DNA of 64,000 nucleotides from Hyphomicrobium sp. Lineage in GTDB: Bacteria; Pseudomonadota; Alphaproteobacteria; Rhizobiales; Hyphomicrobiaceae. Position numbers and translations under genes: made by a program. Every line of letters starts with the position of its first letter. Positions within the stretch are counted from its first letter, which is position 1. The notes under the pieces are model-generated. The model worked only from the letters and a program-made list of their open reading frames with translations. It did no database searches and was not told where the DNA came from. The DNA lies in NCBI GenBank assembly GCA_019751875.1, contig JAIEMV010000001.1:337991-401990 (forward strand). The letters run 5' to 3'. Below are positions 8,925 to 18,288 of the stretch, in pieces.

Positions 8925-9476
8925 ATGACGGCGGAGGCCACCACCACCGACAGCGGCGTGGAGATCGTCTATTCGGACGAGGACATTGCTAAGCGGCTCG
9001 AAGAACTGGCGCTAGAGGTGAAGGCGGCGGGCCTTAAGAACCTGCTCATCGTGGCGGTGCTGAAGGGGAGCTTCGTGTTTGCGGCGGACCTGATCCGTGC
9101 GCTGCACCGCGTCGGCCTCGCCCCGGAAGTCGATTTTCTCACCCTCTCCAGCTACAAAAAGAGCCGGACCTCGTCGGGACGCGTGGAAATCCTGCGCGAC
9201 CTCGATCTCAGCGTGGAAGGGCGGAACGTGCTCATCGTCGATGATGTGCTAGACAGTGGGCGCACATTGGCGTTCGCGAAGGATCTTTTGTCGGCTCGCG
9301 GGGCGAGCATCATCCGCACATGTGTGCTGCTGGAGAAGCAGATCCCGCGCGCTGTGGACGTTCAGGCCGACTTTGCGGCATTCGAGTGCCCGGACGAATT
9401 CGTCGTCGGCTATGGCATGGATGTGGCGCATCGCTATCGCGAGTTGCCGTTCGTGGGTCGTATCACGAAGCATTAG
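8925..9476 (+). CDS. hpt: hypoxanthine phosphoribosyltransferase
   Basis: 183-residue purine salvage enzyme that converts hypoxanthine (often also guanine) and PRPP to IMP or GMP. The PRPP-binding motif VLIVDDVLDSGRT spans residues 102-114, the loop VLKGSF is near 45-50 and SSYKKS near 75-80, as in bacterial Hpt. An AAAGGG ribosome-binding site precedes the ATG. It is divergent from ftsE, and the receiver-domain gene follows after a 69-base gap. Confidence 0.93.
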   Translation: MTAEATTTDSGVEIVYSDEDIAKRLEELALEVKAAGLKNLLIVAVLKGSFVFAADLIRALHRVGLAPEVDFLTLSSYKKSRTSSGRVEILRDLDLSVEGRNVLIVDDVLDSGRTLAFAKDLLSARGASIIRTCVLLEKQIPRAVDVQADFAAFECPDEFVVGYGMDVAHRYRELPFVGRITKH

Positions 9477-9545
9477 ATCATCACGTTACGAGACTTCATT
9501 CCAAAGCAGTACACGGCAACACTGGCGTTCAACCGGAGAAAGTCC

Positions 9546-9908
9546 ATGGCGCGCATCCTGCTTGCGGACGATGACGGCATGGTCCGCGATCTGGTGGAGC
9601 GCGTTCTCACCGCGGGCGGTCACACCGTGCGGGTGGCGCAGGATGGACAGGAAGCTCTGGGGCTGGCCGACAACGGTGGTGGTCCCTTTGATGTGCTGGT
9701 GACCGATGTCCACATGCCGGGCATAGATGGGATCACACTGGCAAAGACGCTGGCGGCAAAACAGCCGGGATTGAAGGTGCTGTTGCTGAGCGGATTTCCC
9801 GAGCAGTTGCAACGCGGGAAAGCGGAACTCCCCGGCCGCGTCGAAACTCTGACCAAGCCGTGTTCGGTGGAAGACCTGCGCGCACGCCTTGCAGCGTTGA
9901 TCGGTTGA
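9546..9908 (+). CDS. stand-alone response-regulator receiver protein
   Basis: 120-residue protein made of a single CheY-like receiver domain and no output domain. The acidic pocket is Asp8-Asp9-Asp10, the phosphoacceptor is Asp54 in LVTDVHMPG, the switch Ser is Ser82 and the conserved Lys is Lys104 in TLTKP. Such proteins act by phosphotransfer or by protein contact. No kinase gene is next to it; the nearest is the soluble histidine kinase 7 kb away. ATG 9546 has GGAG eight bases upstream. It resembles CpdR-type single receivers of the class, but identity with CpdR is not shown. Confidence 0.9.
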   Translation: MARILLADDDGMVRDLVERVLTAGGHTVRVAQDGQEALGLADNGGGPFDVLVTDVHMPGIDGITLAKTLAAKQPGLKVLLLSGFPEQLQRGKAELPGRVETLTKPCSVEDLRARLAALIG

Positions 9909-9915
9909 CATGTCG

Positions 9916-11061
9916 TTATGCGGTGCCGGTGAAGCGCTGCATTCCGAAGGGTGACAGATCGAATCGGGGCGGCGTGCCTGTTGCGAGATCGGCGAGGATT
10001 TCGCCCATGACGCTTGCAAATTTGTAGCCGTGTCCGGAACACGGTGAGGCCACGACGACCTCTGGAAAATCCGGCAAGATGTCGATGATGAAGTGCTCGT
10101 CCGGCGTATTGGTGAAGAGGCAGGCGCGCAGAGCGAGACAATCGCCGTCTGCATCAGGGAAGAAGCGGCGCAGGCCCTCGCGGAGGATCGCTTCGTCGGC
10201 GGGAGTAGGCTCGCGTGAGATGGCGTCGGCTGTGCCGGTCTCGTGCAGGTGATGATACAGGCCGATCTTGAAGCCGGGCACGTGCCAGACGGGGAACTGG
10301 TAGAAGTGACCGATTTCGCTCTTCAGGTTTGAGACGGGAAAGGCCCCGAGGCGGAAGTGCTTAGGCCTTCGCGGTTGGAACCAGCCGAGAACCTGACGCT
10401 CGGGGATCGCCGTTTGCGCCAGCATGGGGACTTGCTCTCCTATCCAACTGCCGGAGGTGAGCACGAGCCGTCCGGCTTCATATGTCCCCTTCGACGTGCG
10501 AACGCGGACACCGCCGCCGGGCAGGGGCGCGTAGTCGATCATCGGTTCGCGGGCGCGGATGCGCGCACCTTTGGCCATGGCAAGGTTCACAGCGGCGACA
10601 ATGGCGCGTTCTGATGCGACGAAGCCGCCGTCGCCTTGAAAGACGGCTTGGTAATCGGCGGGCAAGCTGTAGCCAGGAAAGCGGCGCATGCTTTCGGCTG
10701 CGCTGAGGACCTCGTGAGGAAGATCATGTTCGCGGCAACTGGCGAGCGAGCCTTCGATAACGGCTGCACCTTTGGGTCCAATATCCATCGAGCCGGTGAT
10801 GAAAAGCAGTTGTTCACCCGCTCGGGCCTCGAGATCGCGCCAGAGTTCGTACGCGCGGCGCAGGAGCGGCACGTAGCTGGGGTGCTCGAAATAGGCGAGG
10901 CGGATGATGCGGTTGACGCCGTGCGACGAGCCCATGGTGTGGGGAATGTCGAAGCGTTCGAGACCTAGGACCCGCTGGCCGCGTTCGGCCAGGCGCAGGC
11001 AGGTTTGCGCGCCCATGCCGCCGACACCCGCGACAATGACATCATAGGTCTGGTTCGTCAT
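9916..11061 (-). CDS. solA: monomeric sarcosine oxidase / N-methyltryptophan oxidase-like flavoenzyme
   Basis: 381-residue FAD amine oxidase of the DAO superfamily. The dinucleotide motif GVGGMG is at 12-17. Cys314 in RACLFTNTPDEHFIID matches the cysteine that covalently holds FAD in monomeric sarcosine oxidase, and SGHGYKF near the C-terminus is also conserved. Known family reaction: oxidative N-demethylation of sarcosine, N-methyltryptophan or related secondary amines with release of formaldehyde and H2O2, which would suit a methylotroph-like lifestyle. Substrate cannot be read from the sequence. The gene stands alone between the receiver gene (convergent) and moaA. Confidence 0.88.
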   Translation of the reverse strand: MTNQTYDVIVAGVGGMGAQTCLRLAERGQRVLGLERFDIPHTMGSSHGVNRIIRLAYFEHPSYVPLLRRAYELWRDLEARAGEQLLFITGSMDIGPKGAAVIEGSLASCREHDLPHEVLSAAESMRRFPGYSLPADYQAVFQGDGGFVASERAIVAAVNLAMAKGARIRAREPMIDYAPLPGGGVRVRTSKGTYEAGRLVLTSGSWIGEQVPMLAQTAIPERQVLGWFQPRRPKHFRLGAFPVSNLKSEIGHFYQFPVWHVPGFKIGLYHHLHETGTADAISREPTPADEAILREGLRRFFPDADGDCLALRACLFTNTPDEHFIIDILPDFPEVVVASPCSGHGYKFASVMGEILADLATGTPPRFDLSPFGMQRFTGTA

Positions 11062-11111
11062 GGCGGGGCGCTGGGGTTTGAGGGGGCGGCAACGTCACAC
11101 GGACGCGGGTG

Positions 11112-12137
11112 CTAACCGCCGGTGACGCTCATGTGCCGGGCGACGGCCGGTTTCTTGGTCGTGCGGTCGATGATGAAATCGTGGCCCTTGGGTTTGCGAG
11201 CGATTGCGGCTTCGATGGCTTCGATCAAGAGGTCGTCGTCCGACGATGCACGCAAGGGCGCGCGCAGATCGGCCGCGTCGTCCTGGCCGAGGCACATGTA
11301 GAGTGTGCCGGTGCAGGTGAGACGGACACGATTGCAGCTTTCGCAGAAGTTGTGCGTCATGGGCGTGATAAAGCCCAGCCGGCCGCCGGTTTCCTTGATC
11401 TCGACGTAGCGGGCCGGACCGCCGGTGCGGTAGGGGATATCCTGCAGCGTCCAACGATCGAGCAGGCGCGAGCGAACGACGGAGAGCGGCAAATACTGAT
11501 CGGTGCGATCGCCGTCGATATCACCAAGGGGCATCGTTTCAATAAAGGTGAGATCGGCGCCACGGCCGTGAGCGAAGCGGATCAGGTCGTCGATTTCGTG
11601 CTCGTTGACGCCCTTCAAGGCGACGGCGTTGATCTTCACCTTGAGGCCCGCGCGTTCGGCCGCTGCAAGGCCGCCGAGCACGTTGTCGAGGTCGCCCCAG
11701 CGGGTGATCGCCTTGAATTTCACCGGGTCAAGCGTGTCCATTGACAAGTTGATACGGTCGACGCCGCAGGCTTTGAGGTCGGCCGCATACTTGGCGAGCT
11801 GACTGCCGTTGGTCGTCAGCGTCAGTTCGTCGAGCGTGCCCGCATCGAGGTGGCGGGAGAGGGCGCGGAAGAGCCACAGGATGTTCTTGCGAACGAGGGG
11901 TTCGCCGCCTGTGATGCGTAGCTTGCGAACACCGCGCGCGACGAAGGCCGAGCAAAGACGATCCAGCTCCTCCAGCGCGAGGAGGTCCTGCTTGGGCAGG
12001 AACGTCATATGCTCTGACATGCAATAGACACAGCGGAAGTCACACCGGTCGGTGACCGACACGCGCAGATACGTGACCGACCGGCCAAAGGGGTCGATCA
12101 ACGGAGGCGTGCGTTCGCGCTTTAGGATCTTGTCCAC
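11112..12137 (-). CDS. moaA: GTP 3',8-cyclase (molybdenum cofactor biosynthesis MoaA)
   Basis: 341-residue radical-SAM enzyme that starts molybdopterin synthesis from GTP. The N-terminal [4Fe-4S] motif is Cys32-x3-Cys36-x2-Cys39 (CDFRCVYC), followed by the SAM motif ITGGEP. The second cluster motif [12 protein letters not shown] is in the C-terminal third, and the protein ends in the Gly-Gly pair that MoaA needs. The GTG at 12137 was chosen because AAAGG precedes it and the length then fits the family; the frame stays open further upstream but would overlap the divergent transporter. moeB at 32.6 kb serves the same pathway. Confidence 0.95.
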   Translation of the reverse strand: MDKILKRERTPPLIDPFGRSVTYLRVSVTDRCDFRCVYCMSEHMTFLPKQDLLALEELDRLCSAFVARGVRKLRITGGEPLVRKNILWLFRALSRHLDAGTLDELTLTTNGSQLAKYAADLKACGVDRINLSMDTLDPVKFKAITRWGDLDNVLGGLAAAERAGLKVKINAVALKGVNEHEIDDLIRFAHGRGADLTFIETMPLGDIDGDRTDQYLPLSVVRSRLLDRWTLQDIPYRTGGPARYVEIKETGGRLGFITPMTHNFCESCNRVRLTCTGTLYMCLGQDDAADLRAPLRASSDDDLLIEAIEAAIARKPKGHDFIIDRTTKKPAVARHMSVTGG

Positions 12138-12354
12138 GGGTGGCCTTTTACAGGGGGGACCGGGTGCCGCTTCAGCGGACAACTGACTTCTATCTAACAA
12201 GCCGTCGTGCAAGTGCAAGTCCCGCCCGGGTGGGGCTTGCGTTTCCAGGGATCGATTGTGCTTGTCGGTGGCACTCCGGCACGGTACTGATAGCCCCAAA
12301 CTTAACGATCCCGGCGCGATAGCATCACGCTGCCGCCGTGGACGAGGGGGACGC

Positions 12355-14046
12355 ATGACGGACAACACGACGCTGGACGACACCGGCGTGGGATTGCTCG
12401 ATCGTGAGCGGATCATTGCGAAGGCCGGGTTCAACCGGTGGATGGTGCCGCCGGCGGCGTTGTGCATTCATTTGTGCATCGGCATGGCCTATGGCTTTTC
12501 GGTCTTCTGGAAGCCTCTCGAGAATGTATTGCTTGGGCCTGACGGGAAGGCTCTACCATTGTGCTCGGCGGGGGCCACCACGTTCTCCGAAAAGACGGCC
12601 GGGACTTTGACGGCGCTCACGGCCACGGACTGCAACTGGAGCCAGTTCGACCTCGGCTGGATGTACACCTTCTTCTTTGTGCTGCTCGGTGTGTCGGCGG
12701 CGATCTGGGGCGGATGGCTGGAGCGTGCAGGTCCGCGCAAGGCGGGGTTCGTTGCAACGCTCTGCTGGTGCGGCGGTCTGCTGATCTCGGCGCTGGGCAT
12801 CTATTTGCACCAGCTCTGGATGCTGTGGCTGGGATCGGGCGTGATCGGCGGGGTGGGCCTCGGGCTTGGCTACATTTCGCCGGTGTCCACCCTCATCAAA
12901 TGGTTTCCTGATCGGCGCGGTATGGCGACTGGCATGGCCATTATGGGCTTCGGCGGCGGCGCGATGATCGGATCGCCGCTCGCGACAGCACTCATGGGGT
13001 ACTTCAAAACCGCTTCGCATCCGGGCGTGTGGGAAACCTTCGTCGCCATGGCGGCGATCTATCTCGTCTTCATGCTGATCGGGACATTCGGCTATCGCGT
13101 CCCGCCTGCCGGCTGGAAACCGGAGGGTTGGACGGCGCCCGTCAACTCCAACGCGATGATCTCGTCGAAGCACGTGCACCTTGATAACGCGCACAAGACG
13201 CCGCAGTTCTGGCTCCTGTGGCTTGTGCTGTGCATGAACGTGTCAGCCGGAATTGGCATTATCGGCGCGGCGTCGCCGATGCTTCAGGAGACGTTCGGCG
13301 GCGCGCTCGTAGGTTCCGTGGAAACCAGCTATCTCGACCTGAAGAAAGATGCTGCACTGGCCGCCGGTGCGGCAGCGGTGGGCGCGGGCTTCGTGGGCCT
13401 GATCTCGCTGTTCAACATTTTCGGCCGCATCGCTTGGGCGTCGTCGTCAGATAACCTTGGTCGAAAGGTGACATACTTCATCTTTTTCGTATTGGGCGCG
13501 GCCTTGTACGTCCTTGCAGCCTTCGCGGCGGATTGGAAGATCCTGTCCGTGTTCGTTGGCTCCTTCTGCATCATCGCATCGATGTACGGCGGCGGTTTTG
13601 CGACCATTCCTGCCTATCTTGCGGACATTTTCGGGACCCAGTTTGTGGGTGCCATCCACGGTCGGTTGCTGACGGCGTGGTCGACGGCGGGGATCGTAGG
13701 TCCGGTGATCGTCAACTATCTGCACGATACGCGACTGGCCAGCGGAGTGGCGCCGGACCAGGTGTACGGACCAATTTTCTATATTCTCGCGGGCATGCTG
13801 GTGGTGGGGTTCGTGGCCAACCTTCTCGTCCGGCCGGTTAACCCCAAATGGCAAAAGACGGATGAGGAACTGGCGGCGGAGCGGGCCAAGCTGCACGAGA
13901 AGTCGGACGTCATCGCTTCGGGTTCATTTGGAATCGGTAAGGGCGGGATCGATGCCAAGGCGGCGGTGTTCTGGCTGCTGGTTGGCATTCCCCTTGCGTG
14001 GGGAATTTTGATGACCGTGGAGAAGGCGCTCGTGCTGTTCCAGTGA
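12355..14046 (+). CDS. MFS transporter, oxalate/formate antiporter (OFA) family
   Basis: 563-residue inner-membrane carrier with about 12 main membrane helices. The ATG at 12355 follows GAGGGGG. MFS landmarks are visible: [19 protein letters not shown] after helix 4 and the R-x-x-x-SDNLGRK loop mid-protein. Residues 50-110 carry an insertion with two Cys between helices 1 and 2. After the last canonical helix a hydrophilic linker leads to an extra hydrophobic segment ([16 protein letters not shown]). In related bacteria a similar segment appears as a separate small transporter subunit, so here it looks fused. Substrate is unknown; oxalate, formate or other small carboxylates are typical for OFA proteins. 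Confidence 0.85.
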   Translation: MTDNTTLDDTGVGLLDRERIIAKAGFNRWMVPPAALCIHLCIGMAYGFSVFWKPLENVLLGPDGKALPLCSAGATTFSEKTAGTLTALTATDCNWSQFDLGWMYTFFFVLLGVSAAIWGGWLERAGPRKAGFVATLCWCGGLLISALGIYLHQLWMLWLGSGVIGGVGLGLGYISPVSTLIKWFPDRRGMATGMAIMGFGGGAMIGSPLATALMGYFKTASHPGVWETFVAMAAIYLVFMLIGTFGYRVPPAGWKPEGWTAPVNSNAMISSKHVHLDNAHKTPQFWLLWLVLCMNVSAGIGIIGAASPMLQETFGGALVGSVETSYLDLKKDAALAAGAAAVGAGFVGLISLFNIFGRIAWASSSDNLGRKVTYFIFFVLGAALYVLAAFAADWKILSVFVGSFCIIASMYGGGFATIPAYLADIFGTQFVGAIHGRLLTAWSTAGIVGPVIVNYLHDTRLASGVAPDQVYGPIFYILAGMLVVGFVANLLVRPVNPKWQKTDEELAAERAKLHEKSDVIASGSFGIGKGGIDAKAAVFWLLVGIPLAWGILMTVEKALVLFQ

Positions 14047-14082
14047 CGCCGCGCATCCATCCCTGCGAGCGTTGGGCTGATT

Positions 14083-14421
14083 GTGGCGAGGCGACCCGTG
14101 CGTGCTGTGTGTGGCGTATGTTTGGGACTTGGAATGGCATTGTTGATGCCGGCCTCACACGCCCAAGCGGCCGTCTCAGATGGGGCGCTTCCCTCATCGA
14201 GACGCTTTGAAGTCATACCGGCTGAACATCCGGCGGTCCGAACCATAGCCCGTTCGACGACCAAGATCCGCCCGGCCGTCGTGGTGCGATCGGACGGAGT
14301 TTCAGACGTCGTGCGGCAAGGTTTCATCCGAGCGGCGGTATGTGGCGGACTGGGAACTCTCGGCCTGATATTTGTCGGATACCGGCTTCATGGCCGCCGA
14401 CACGGCAAATCAGCCACGTAA
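14083..14421 (+). CDS. small exported or membrane-anchored protein
   Basis: 112-residue protein of unknown function. Residues 1-27 look like a signal peptide ending in SHAQA-A, and residues 85-105 (AAVCGGLGTLGLIFVGYRL) form a membrane segment followed by a basic tail HGRRHGK. The start is a GTG at 14083 with a weak ribosome-binding site, 36 bases after the transporter gene; GTG 14098 is possible. The last 34 bases overlap the 3' end of the convergent gene. I recognise no family. Confidence 0.5.
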   Translation: MARRPVRAVCGVCLGLGMALLMPASHAQAAVSDGALPSSRRFEVIPAEHPAVRTIARSTTKIRPAVVVRSDGVSDVVRQGFIRAAVCGGLGTLGLIFVGYRLHGRRHGKSAT

Positions 14422-15047
14422 ACCTGCAACGGGGCCGATGGATCGTTGTCCGATATGGCGGCGGTGGCCACGTTCGGCAGGTCGAAATCGCGGGGATAGA
14501 CTCGGGTTTCCGGCGCAGCAATGAGATCTGGGCAGCCCCGGATAACGATGCGCAGATCGGAAAAGTGCGTGACGGCCTTTACGAAAAGGTCCCAGGTTCC
14601 AGGGGTCGAGGTCCACATCGGCACGAGCACGGTGCGAGCGGGCGTGCGGGCGATAAAGGCGACCGCTTTGGCTAGAGATGCCGGATCGTCTGGATCGACC
14701 TTGACCGGGAGCAGCGAAACCGGCGCGGTCGGCGAGAGCAGGCTCACGAGGGCCGCCACCAACTCTGTGTCCCCCTCGGCCGCGAACGGAAAGCGGTCAT
14801 CGCCCGGCACATCCCACGCCATGATTTCACCCTCTCCGTCGCGGGCAAGGCGTTCTGCGATTTCGGCACGGGTGTAGTCAAACCCAGTGGTCAGGATTGC
14901 AACGGGCCGGCGATCTTGAACCGGGCCGGCTGGCGGGACCTTCGGGTCGGTCGCTGCTGCCGCTCCGCAGGTGATGGCGAAGGCGAGCGCCGCGGCCATG
15001 CTGCATGCGCTGATCCGCTTCGTCCTGAATAAAGGGCCTGAACTCAT
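14388..15047 (-). CDS. hypothetical exported protein
   Basis: 219 residues with a clear signal peptide (basic start, hydrophobic core 13-30, cleavage near AAAATD). The mature part has an alternating alpha/beta pattern: VAILTTGFDY, then LVAALVSLLSP, VSLLPVKVD, TVLVPMWTSTPG and LRIVIRGCPDL. This suggests a small Rossmann-like periplasmic domain. Two Cys (RGCPDL and LPCRRP) could form a disulfide. I do not recognise the family. It lies convergent with the preceding small gene and divergent from the TRAP binding protein. Confidence 0.6.
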   Translation of the reverse strand: MSSGPLFRTKRISACSMAAALAFAITCGAAAATDPKVPPAGPVQDRRPVAILTTGFDYTRAEIAERLARDGEGEIMAWDVPGDDRFPFAAEGDTELVAALVSLLSPTAPVSLLPVKVDPDDPASLAKAVAFIARTPARTVLVPMWTSTPGTWDLFVKAVTHFSDLRIVIRGCPDLIAAPETRVYPRDFDLPNVATAAISDNDPSAPLQVYVADLPCRRP

Positions 15048-15251
15048 GTCGCGTCTCTTTGCTTGTATTCACGGACTGGGCGCTCATCATTGCTTTTGTG
15101 CTCACCGGCGGCCTCGGCAGCGCTTCTCTCTCATGGGGCGCATTTCCTGTCAGGTGGAATGAGCGTTCTCGTGGTTGAGAACGGGCGGCAGGCCGGTATA
15201 AGGGGCGCATCCGGGGGCCAAGCCGACCGGGTGCACACGAGGGGGACGTTC

Positions 15252-16379
15252 GTGACGCGCATTTCACGCCGCAAATTCGTTGCGGGAGCCGCCACCGGCG
15301 GTGTCGGACTCGCCGCAGCCGCGTGTGACCAGGGCGCGCCGGCTGCGCCAGCGGTGATCTCCGAGCGGCCCGAAGTGCGCTGGCGCATGACGTCGAGTTT
15401 CCCGCCGTCGCTCGATACCATCTTCGGTGCCGCGAAGGTCTTTTCAAAGGCCGTCGCCGACATGACCGACAATCGCTTCCAGGTGCAGGTGTTCGCGGCG
15501 GGTGAAATCGTCGGCGGCTTGCAGGCGGCCGATGCGGTCACCGACGGTACGGTCGAGAGCGCGCATACGGCGTCGTACTACTACTGGGGAAAAGACCCAA
15601 CGTTCGCGCTGGCCACCGGCGTTCCGTTCGGACTCAACTCGCGGATGCAAAACGCCTGGATGTGGGAAGGCGGCGGCATCGAACTGATGAACGCCTTCTA
15701 TCAGCGCTACAACATCTATGGCCTTCCCGGTGGCAACTCGGGTGCACAGATGGGCGGCTGGTACCGGCGCGAGATCAACACGCCTGAAGATTGGAAGGGC
15801 TTGAAGATTCGGATTGGCGGTTTCGGTGGTGCGATACTGGCCAAGCTCGGCGCGGTGCCGACGCAGATTGCGGCGGCGGACATTTATCCCGCGCTTGAGA
15901 AAGGAACGATCGACGCGGCCGAGTGGGTCGGACCCTATGACGATGAAAAGCTCGGGTTCGCGCGGGTCGCCAAGTATTACTACTATCCAGGCTGGTGGGA
16001 AGGGCAGGCGATGCTGCACTTCTTCTTCAATCTCGAGAAGTGGAACGCGCTGCCGCCCAGCTATCAGGCCGTCGTGCGGGCCGCGTCGCAGACGGCGAAC
16101 ACGATCATGATGGCGCGTTACGACATGCAAAATCCGCCGGCGCTGCGCTCGCTCGTGCAAAACGGAGCCCTCCTTCGGCCGTTCTCCAAGGACGTCCTGG
16201 ATGCATGCTTTGCAGCCTCCAATTCAGTCTATGCCGAGCTGTCGGCCAAGAACGCGGACTTCAAGAACGCCTACGATGCCATGACAAAGGTTCGTCGGGA
16301 TGGCTACCTTTGGCATCAGCTTTCCGAGCACACCATGGACACGTACATGATGATCCTGCAGCGCGAGGGGAAGCTGTAG
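15252..16379 (+). CDS. TRAP transporter substrate-binding protein (DctP family, TakP-like)
   Basis: 375-residue periplasmic receptor of a TRAP carboxylate transporter. GTG 15252 follows GAGGGGG and gives a Tat signal with Arg6-Arg7 in SRRKFV. A lipobox-like AAAAC places Cys25 as a possible lipid-anchored residue. GLKIRIGG holds the Arg that binds the substrate carboxylate in TRAP receptors, and AEWVGPYDD and the aromatic-rich KYYYYPGWWEGQ resemble the alpha-keto acid binder TakP. The membrane subunits DctQ and DctM are not next to it, so it is an orphan receptor here. Substrate (2-oxo acids or another carboxylate) is an inference from resemblance. Confidence 0.85.
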   Translation: MTRISRRKFVAGAATGGVGLAAAACDQGAPAAPAVISERPEVRWRMTSSFPPSLDTIFGAAKVFSKAVADMTDNRFQVQVFAAGEIVGGLQAADAVTDGTVESAHTASYYYWGKDPTFALATGVPFGLNSRMQNAWMWEGGGIELMNAFYQRYNIYGLPGGNSGAQMGGWYRREINTPEDWKGLKIRIGGFGGAILAKLGAVPTQIAAADIYPALEKGTIDAAEWVGPYDDEKLGFARVAKYYYYPGWWEGQAMLHFFFNLEKWNALPPSYQAVVRAASQTANTIMMARYDMQNPPALRSLVQNGALLRPFSKDVLDACFAASNSVYAELSAKNADFKNAYDAMTKVRRDGYLWHQLSEHTMDTYMMILQREGKL

Positions 16380-16477
16380 TCGCGTGCCTGCGAGCAGACG
16401 TGTGGTTGAGGGCGGCATGCTGCCCATGGCCCGCGGCCTCGAACCGAAGTGGACGTGGCTCGCCTTCAGCGGCGCTG

Positions 16478-16554
16478 TGGTACCGCCTCCCTGGCTTGAA
16501 CAGGGGACCTCTAGATCCACAATCTAGCGCTCTAACCAACTGAGCTAAGGCGGC
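16478..16554 (-). tRNA. tRNA-His (anticodon GTG)
   Basis: Complete cloverleaf on the minus strand: acceptor GCCGCCT/AGGCGGT, D-arm GCTCAGTTGGTTAGAGC, anticodon arm CTAGA-TTGTGGA-TCTAG with anticodon GTG, T-arm CCCTG-TTCAAGC-CAGGG and an encoded CCA at 16480-16478. The first pair is G1-U72, the discriminator is A73, and the base before position 1 is T. The G-1 that marks tRNA-His almost everywhere is therefore not encoded, as known for a large alphaproteobacterial clade. Confidence 0.95.
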
Positions 16555-16586
16555 ACTGGGGGACGCGCACGCTGGCGCGGAACCCG

Positions 16587-16615
16587 TAAGAACCGCTCCA
16601 GCCCCTTTACGTCAA
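16587..16615 (-). promoter_or_regulatory. predicted promoter of tRNA-His
   Basis: Minus strand TTGACG (16615-16610), 17-base spacer, TTCTTA (16592-16587), about 33 bases before the mature tRNA 5' end. The -35 is good and the -10 weak, as is common for stable-RNA promoters in this class. Confidence 0.45.
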
Positions 16616-16870
16616 GAGAAAACTGGCCGCTGTCGACGCTGACTGTTGCCTCGCATCGAGGGCGAAAACCTGAGCGCCAGCAGGCAGTTTCAGTTTTGCT
16701 GGTGTTCCGTGCTGGTTCCGCGTTTCGCGTCGGAGCCGTCGTTCCTTTGCCGTGATGGTGGAGCAACTCAAGAGCGCAGGCTGGAGATCGGTGACCCCTA
16801 TCGGAACCCTTCAACGTGGAAGCGAGGACTTGAGGCTAACCAGCTTTAGATATGTTACTTTTCGCTGGCC
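16616..16870. other. intergenic stretch, nothing recognised
   Basis: Divergent region between the tRNA-His promoter and the histidine kinase gene. Short open frames on both strands show no family resemblance and no convincing ribosome-binding site. The promoter of the kinase should lie here, but I cannot place it. Confidence 0.4.
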
Positions 16871-18097
16871 ATGAAGCAACCTGAGAGCCGCCAAGGTCGC
16901 GGTCCGATCGCTAGATCTGCTTCCGATTCAGCGCGTGCCGCGTTGGAGGCGTGGCTTGGCGCGGCTTTCCTCATCGAGCCTAAAGCCGCGGTACTGGTCG
17001 CGGCCAATGCGGCCGGTAAGGACTATTTTCCGGCGGACGCAGGTAATCCGCTGGTCCTCGACAGCGCAATGCCGGCCGTTCGTACGCTGCGCGCGGTGGC
17101 TCAGTCGGGTGCTATGCCGGCCGATCCGGTTCCGCTCGTGTTTTGGACGACGCAAGGAATTCTTCGGTTCACAGGCCGGATCGAGCCGGTGAAGGGTGCG
17201 GAGGGGCAGGACTTTCTGCTGGTGAAGATGATCGAATGTCGTGGTGCGACCGCGGCCGACCCGCCAGTGCTCCCGGGAGAAGCGGCAGTCCCGGAGAACA
17301 AGCCCTCGAATTCAGAAGCAGCGAGCGGCGCGATGGCGGATCTCGATGCGAGGCCGGACGCAACAGGGCAGAACTTGATAAGTGCCGAGATCCCGCTGAT
17401 CGAGTTGGCAAAACTTGCGCACGAATTGAAGACACCTTTGAGCGCGATTTCTGCGGCGTCCGAGATCATGAAGGAAGGGCGCTTCGGACAGATCGAAAAT
17501 CAGCGCTATGCCGGCTACATCGCGGACATCCATGAAAGTGCCCGCCATGCTCTTGATCTCATCGAACGCATGCTCAATCAGCGCAGTGATGCGGCAGCGG
17601 CGCGGACAACCGCTTTCAAGTTTGAAATGCTCAACCTCGATGACCTTGTTGAGATCTGCATGTCGACGTTACGGCCCCTGGCTTCCGCGAGGGGGCTGTC
17701 GATCGAAGCGCAGCGCGCCGCCATGCCGGTGATGGTCACGGCTGACGCGACGGCGCTAAAGCAAATCGTGCTCAACCTCATCATGAATTCGATCAAGTTC
17801 ACGCCAGCGGGTGGCTTGATCACGTTGGCAACAGTCGGAAGCCCGGAGGGGGCTGCGGCGTTAACTGTCGAAGATACTGGTCCAGGCATGACAGCAACGG
17901 CGATCATAGAAGCGATGCAGCCATTGCCCCTCGACTTTCTAGGTCCGCGCGATGGGGGCGGTTTTGGCCTCGGCTTGCCGATGTCTCGTGCGCTGGCGGA
18001 AGCCATGGGCGCGCAGCTGGCGATCGACAGTATGCCGGGCCGCGGAACACGCGTGATACTCACGTTTTCAGGGGGAACGCTGCTGGTCAATCAGTGA
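16871..18097 (+). CDS. soluble sensor histidine kinase
   Basis: 408-residue histidine kinase without membrane segments, so probably cytoplasmic. Residues 25-120 may form a PAS-like sensor domain. A low-complexity linker (about 125-170) precedes the HisKA domain, whose H-box AHELKTPLSAI puts the phospho-accepting His at 184. The ATPase domain shows the N-box NLIMNSIKFTP, the G1 box DTGPGMT and the G2 box GGGFGLGLPMSRALAEAMG. No response regulator lies beside it. The lone receiver protein at 9.5 kb is a possible but unproven partner. The iron uptake operon starts 190 bases downstream behind its own Irr-like site. Confidence 0.9.
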   Translation: MKQPESRQGRGPIARSASDSARAALEAWLGAAFLIEPKAAVLVAANAAGKDYFPADAGNPLVLDSAMPAVRTLRAVAQSGAMPADPVPLVFWTTQGILRFTGRIEPVKGAEGQDFLLVKMIECRGATAADPPVLPGEAAVPENKPSNSEAASGAMADLDARPDATGQNLISAEIPLIELAKLAHELKTPLSAISAASEIMKEGRFGQIENQRYAGYIADIHESARHALDLIERMLNQRSDAAAARTTAFKFEMLNLDDLVEICMSTLRPLASARGLSIEAQRAAMPVMVTADATALKQIVLNLIMNSIKFTPAGGLITLATVGSPEGAAALTVEDTGPGMTATAIIEAMQPLPLDFLGPRDGGGFGLGLPMSRALAEAMGAQLAIDSMPGRGTRVILTFSGGTLLVNQ

Positions 18098-18135
18098 TTG
18101 GGCAGGCGGAACTGCGAACGACGTGGCGCACTGGA

Positions 18136-18152
18136 ATTAGACCATTTCTAAT
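18136..18152. promoter_or_regulatory. probable iron control element (Irr box)
   Basis: ATTAGA-CCATT-TCTAAT is a perfect 6+6 inverted repeat over 17 bases. It matches the core of the rhizobial Irr-binding consensus TTTAGAA-N3-TTCTAAA at 11 of 14 defined positions. It lies 137 bases before the start of the ferric-iron binding protein gene, the expected place for iron-responsive control. Confidence 0.6.
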
Positions 18153-18288
18153 GTGTTCTTGGCGGTGCCTATTTGATTGACCGGATGAGGTGGTGCTGGT
18201 CTATTCGGTTTGGCTTGCTCCAGAGTGCGCAAGCACTTTCCGCGAAACCGATACCGGGACTTTGCCTCCCGGATTATTGGAGAGATCG

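Noticed and set aside
12138-12467. Extended N-terminus for MoaA
   Set aside because: The added residues have no family match and overlap the start of the divergent transporter; GTG 12137 has a ribosome-binding site and the normal length.
16545-16849. Open frames on both strands next to tRNA-His
   Set aside because: They overlap the tRNA or its promoter, and their translations are Arg/Pro-rich without resemblance to proteins.
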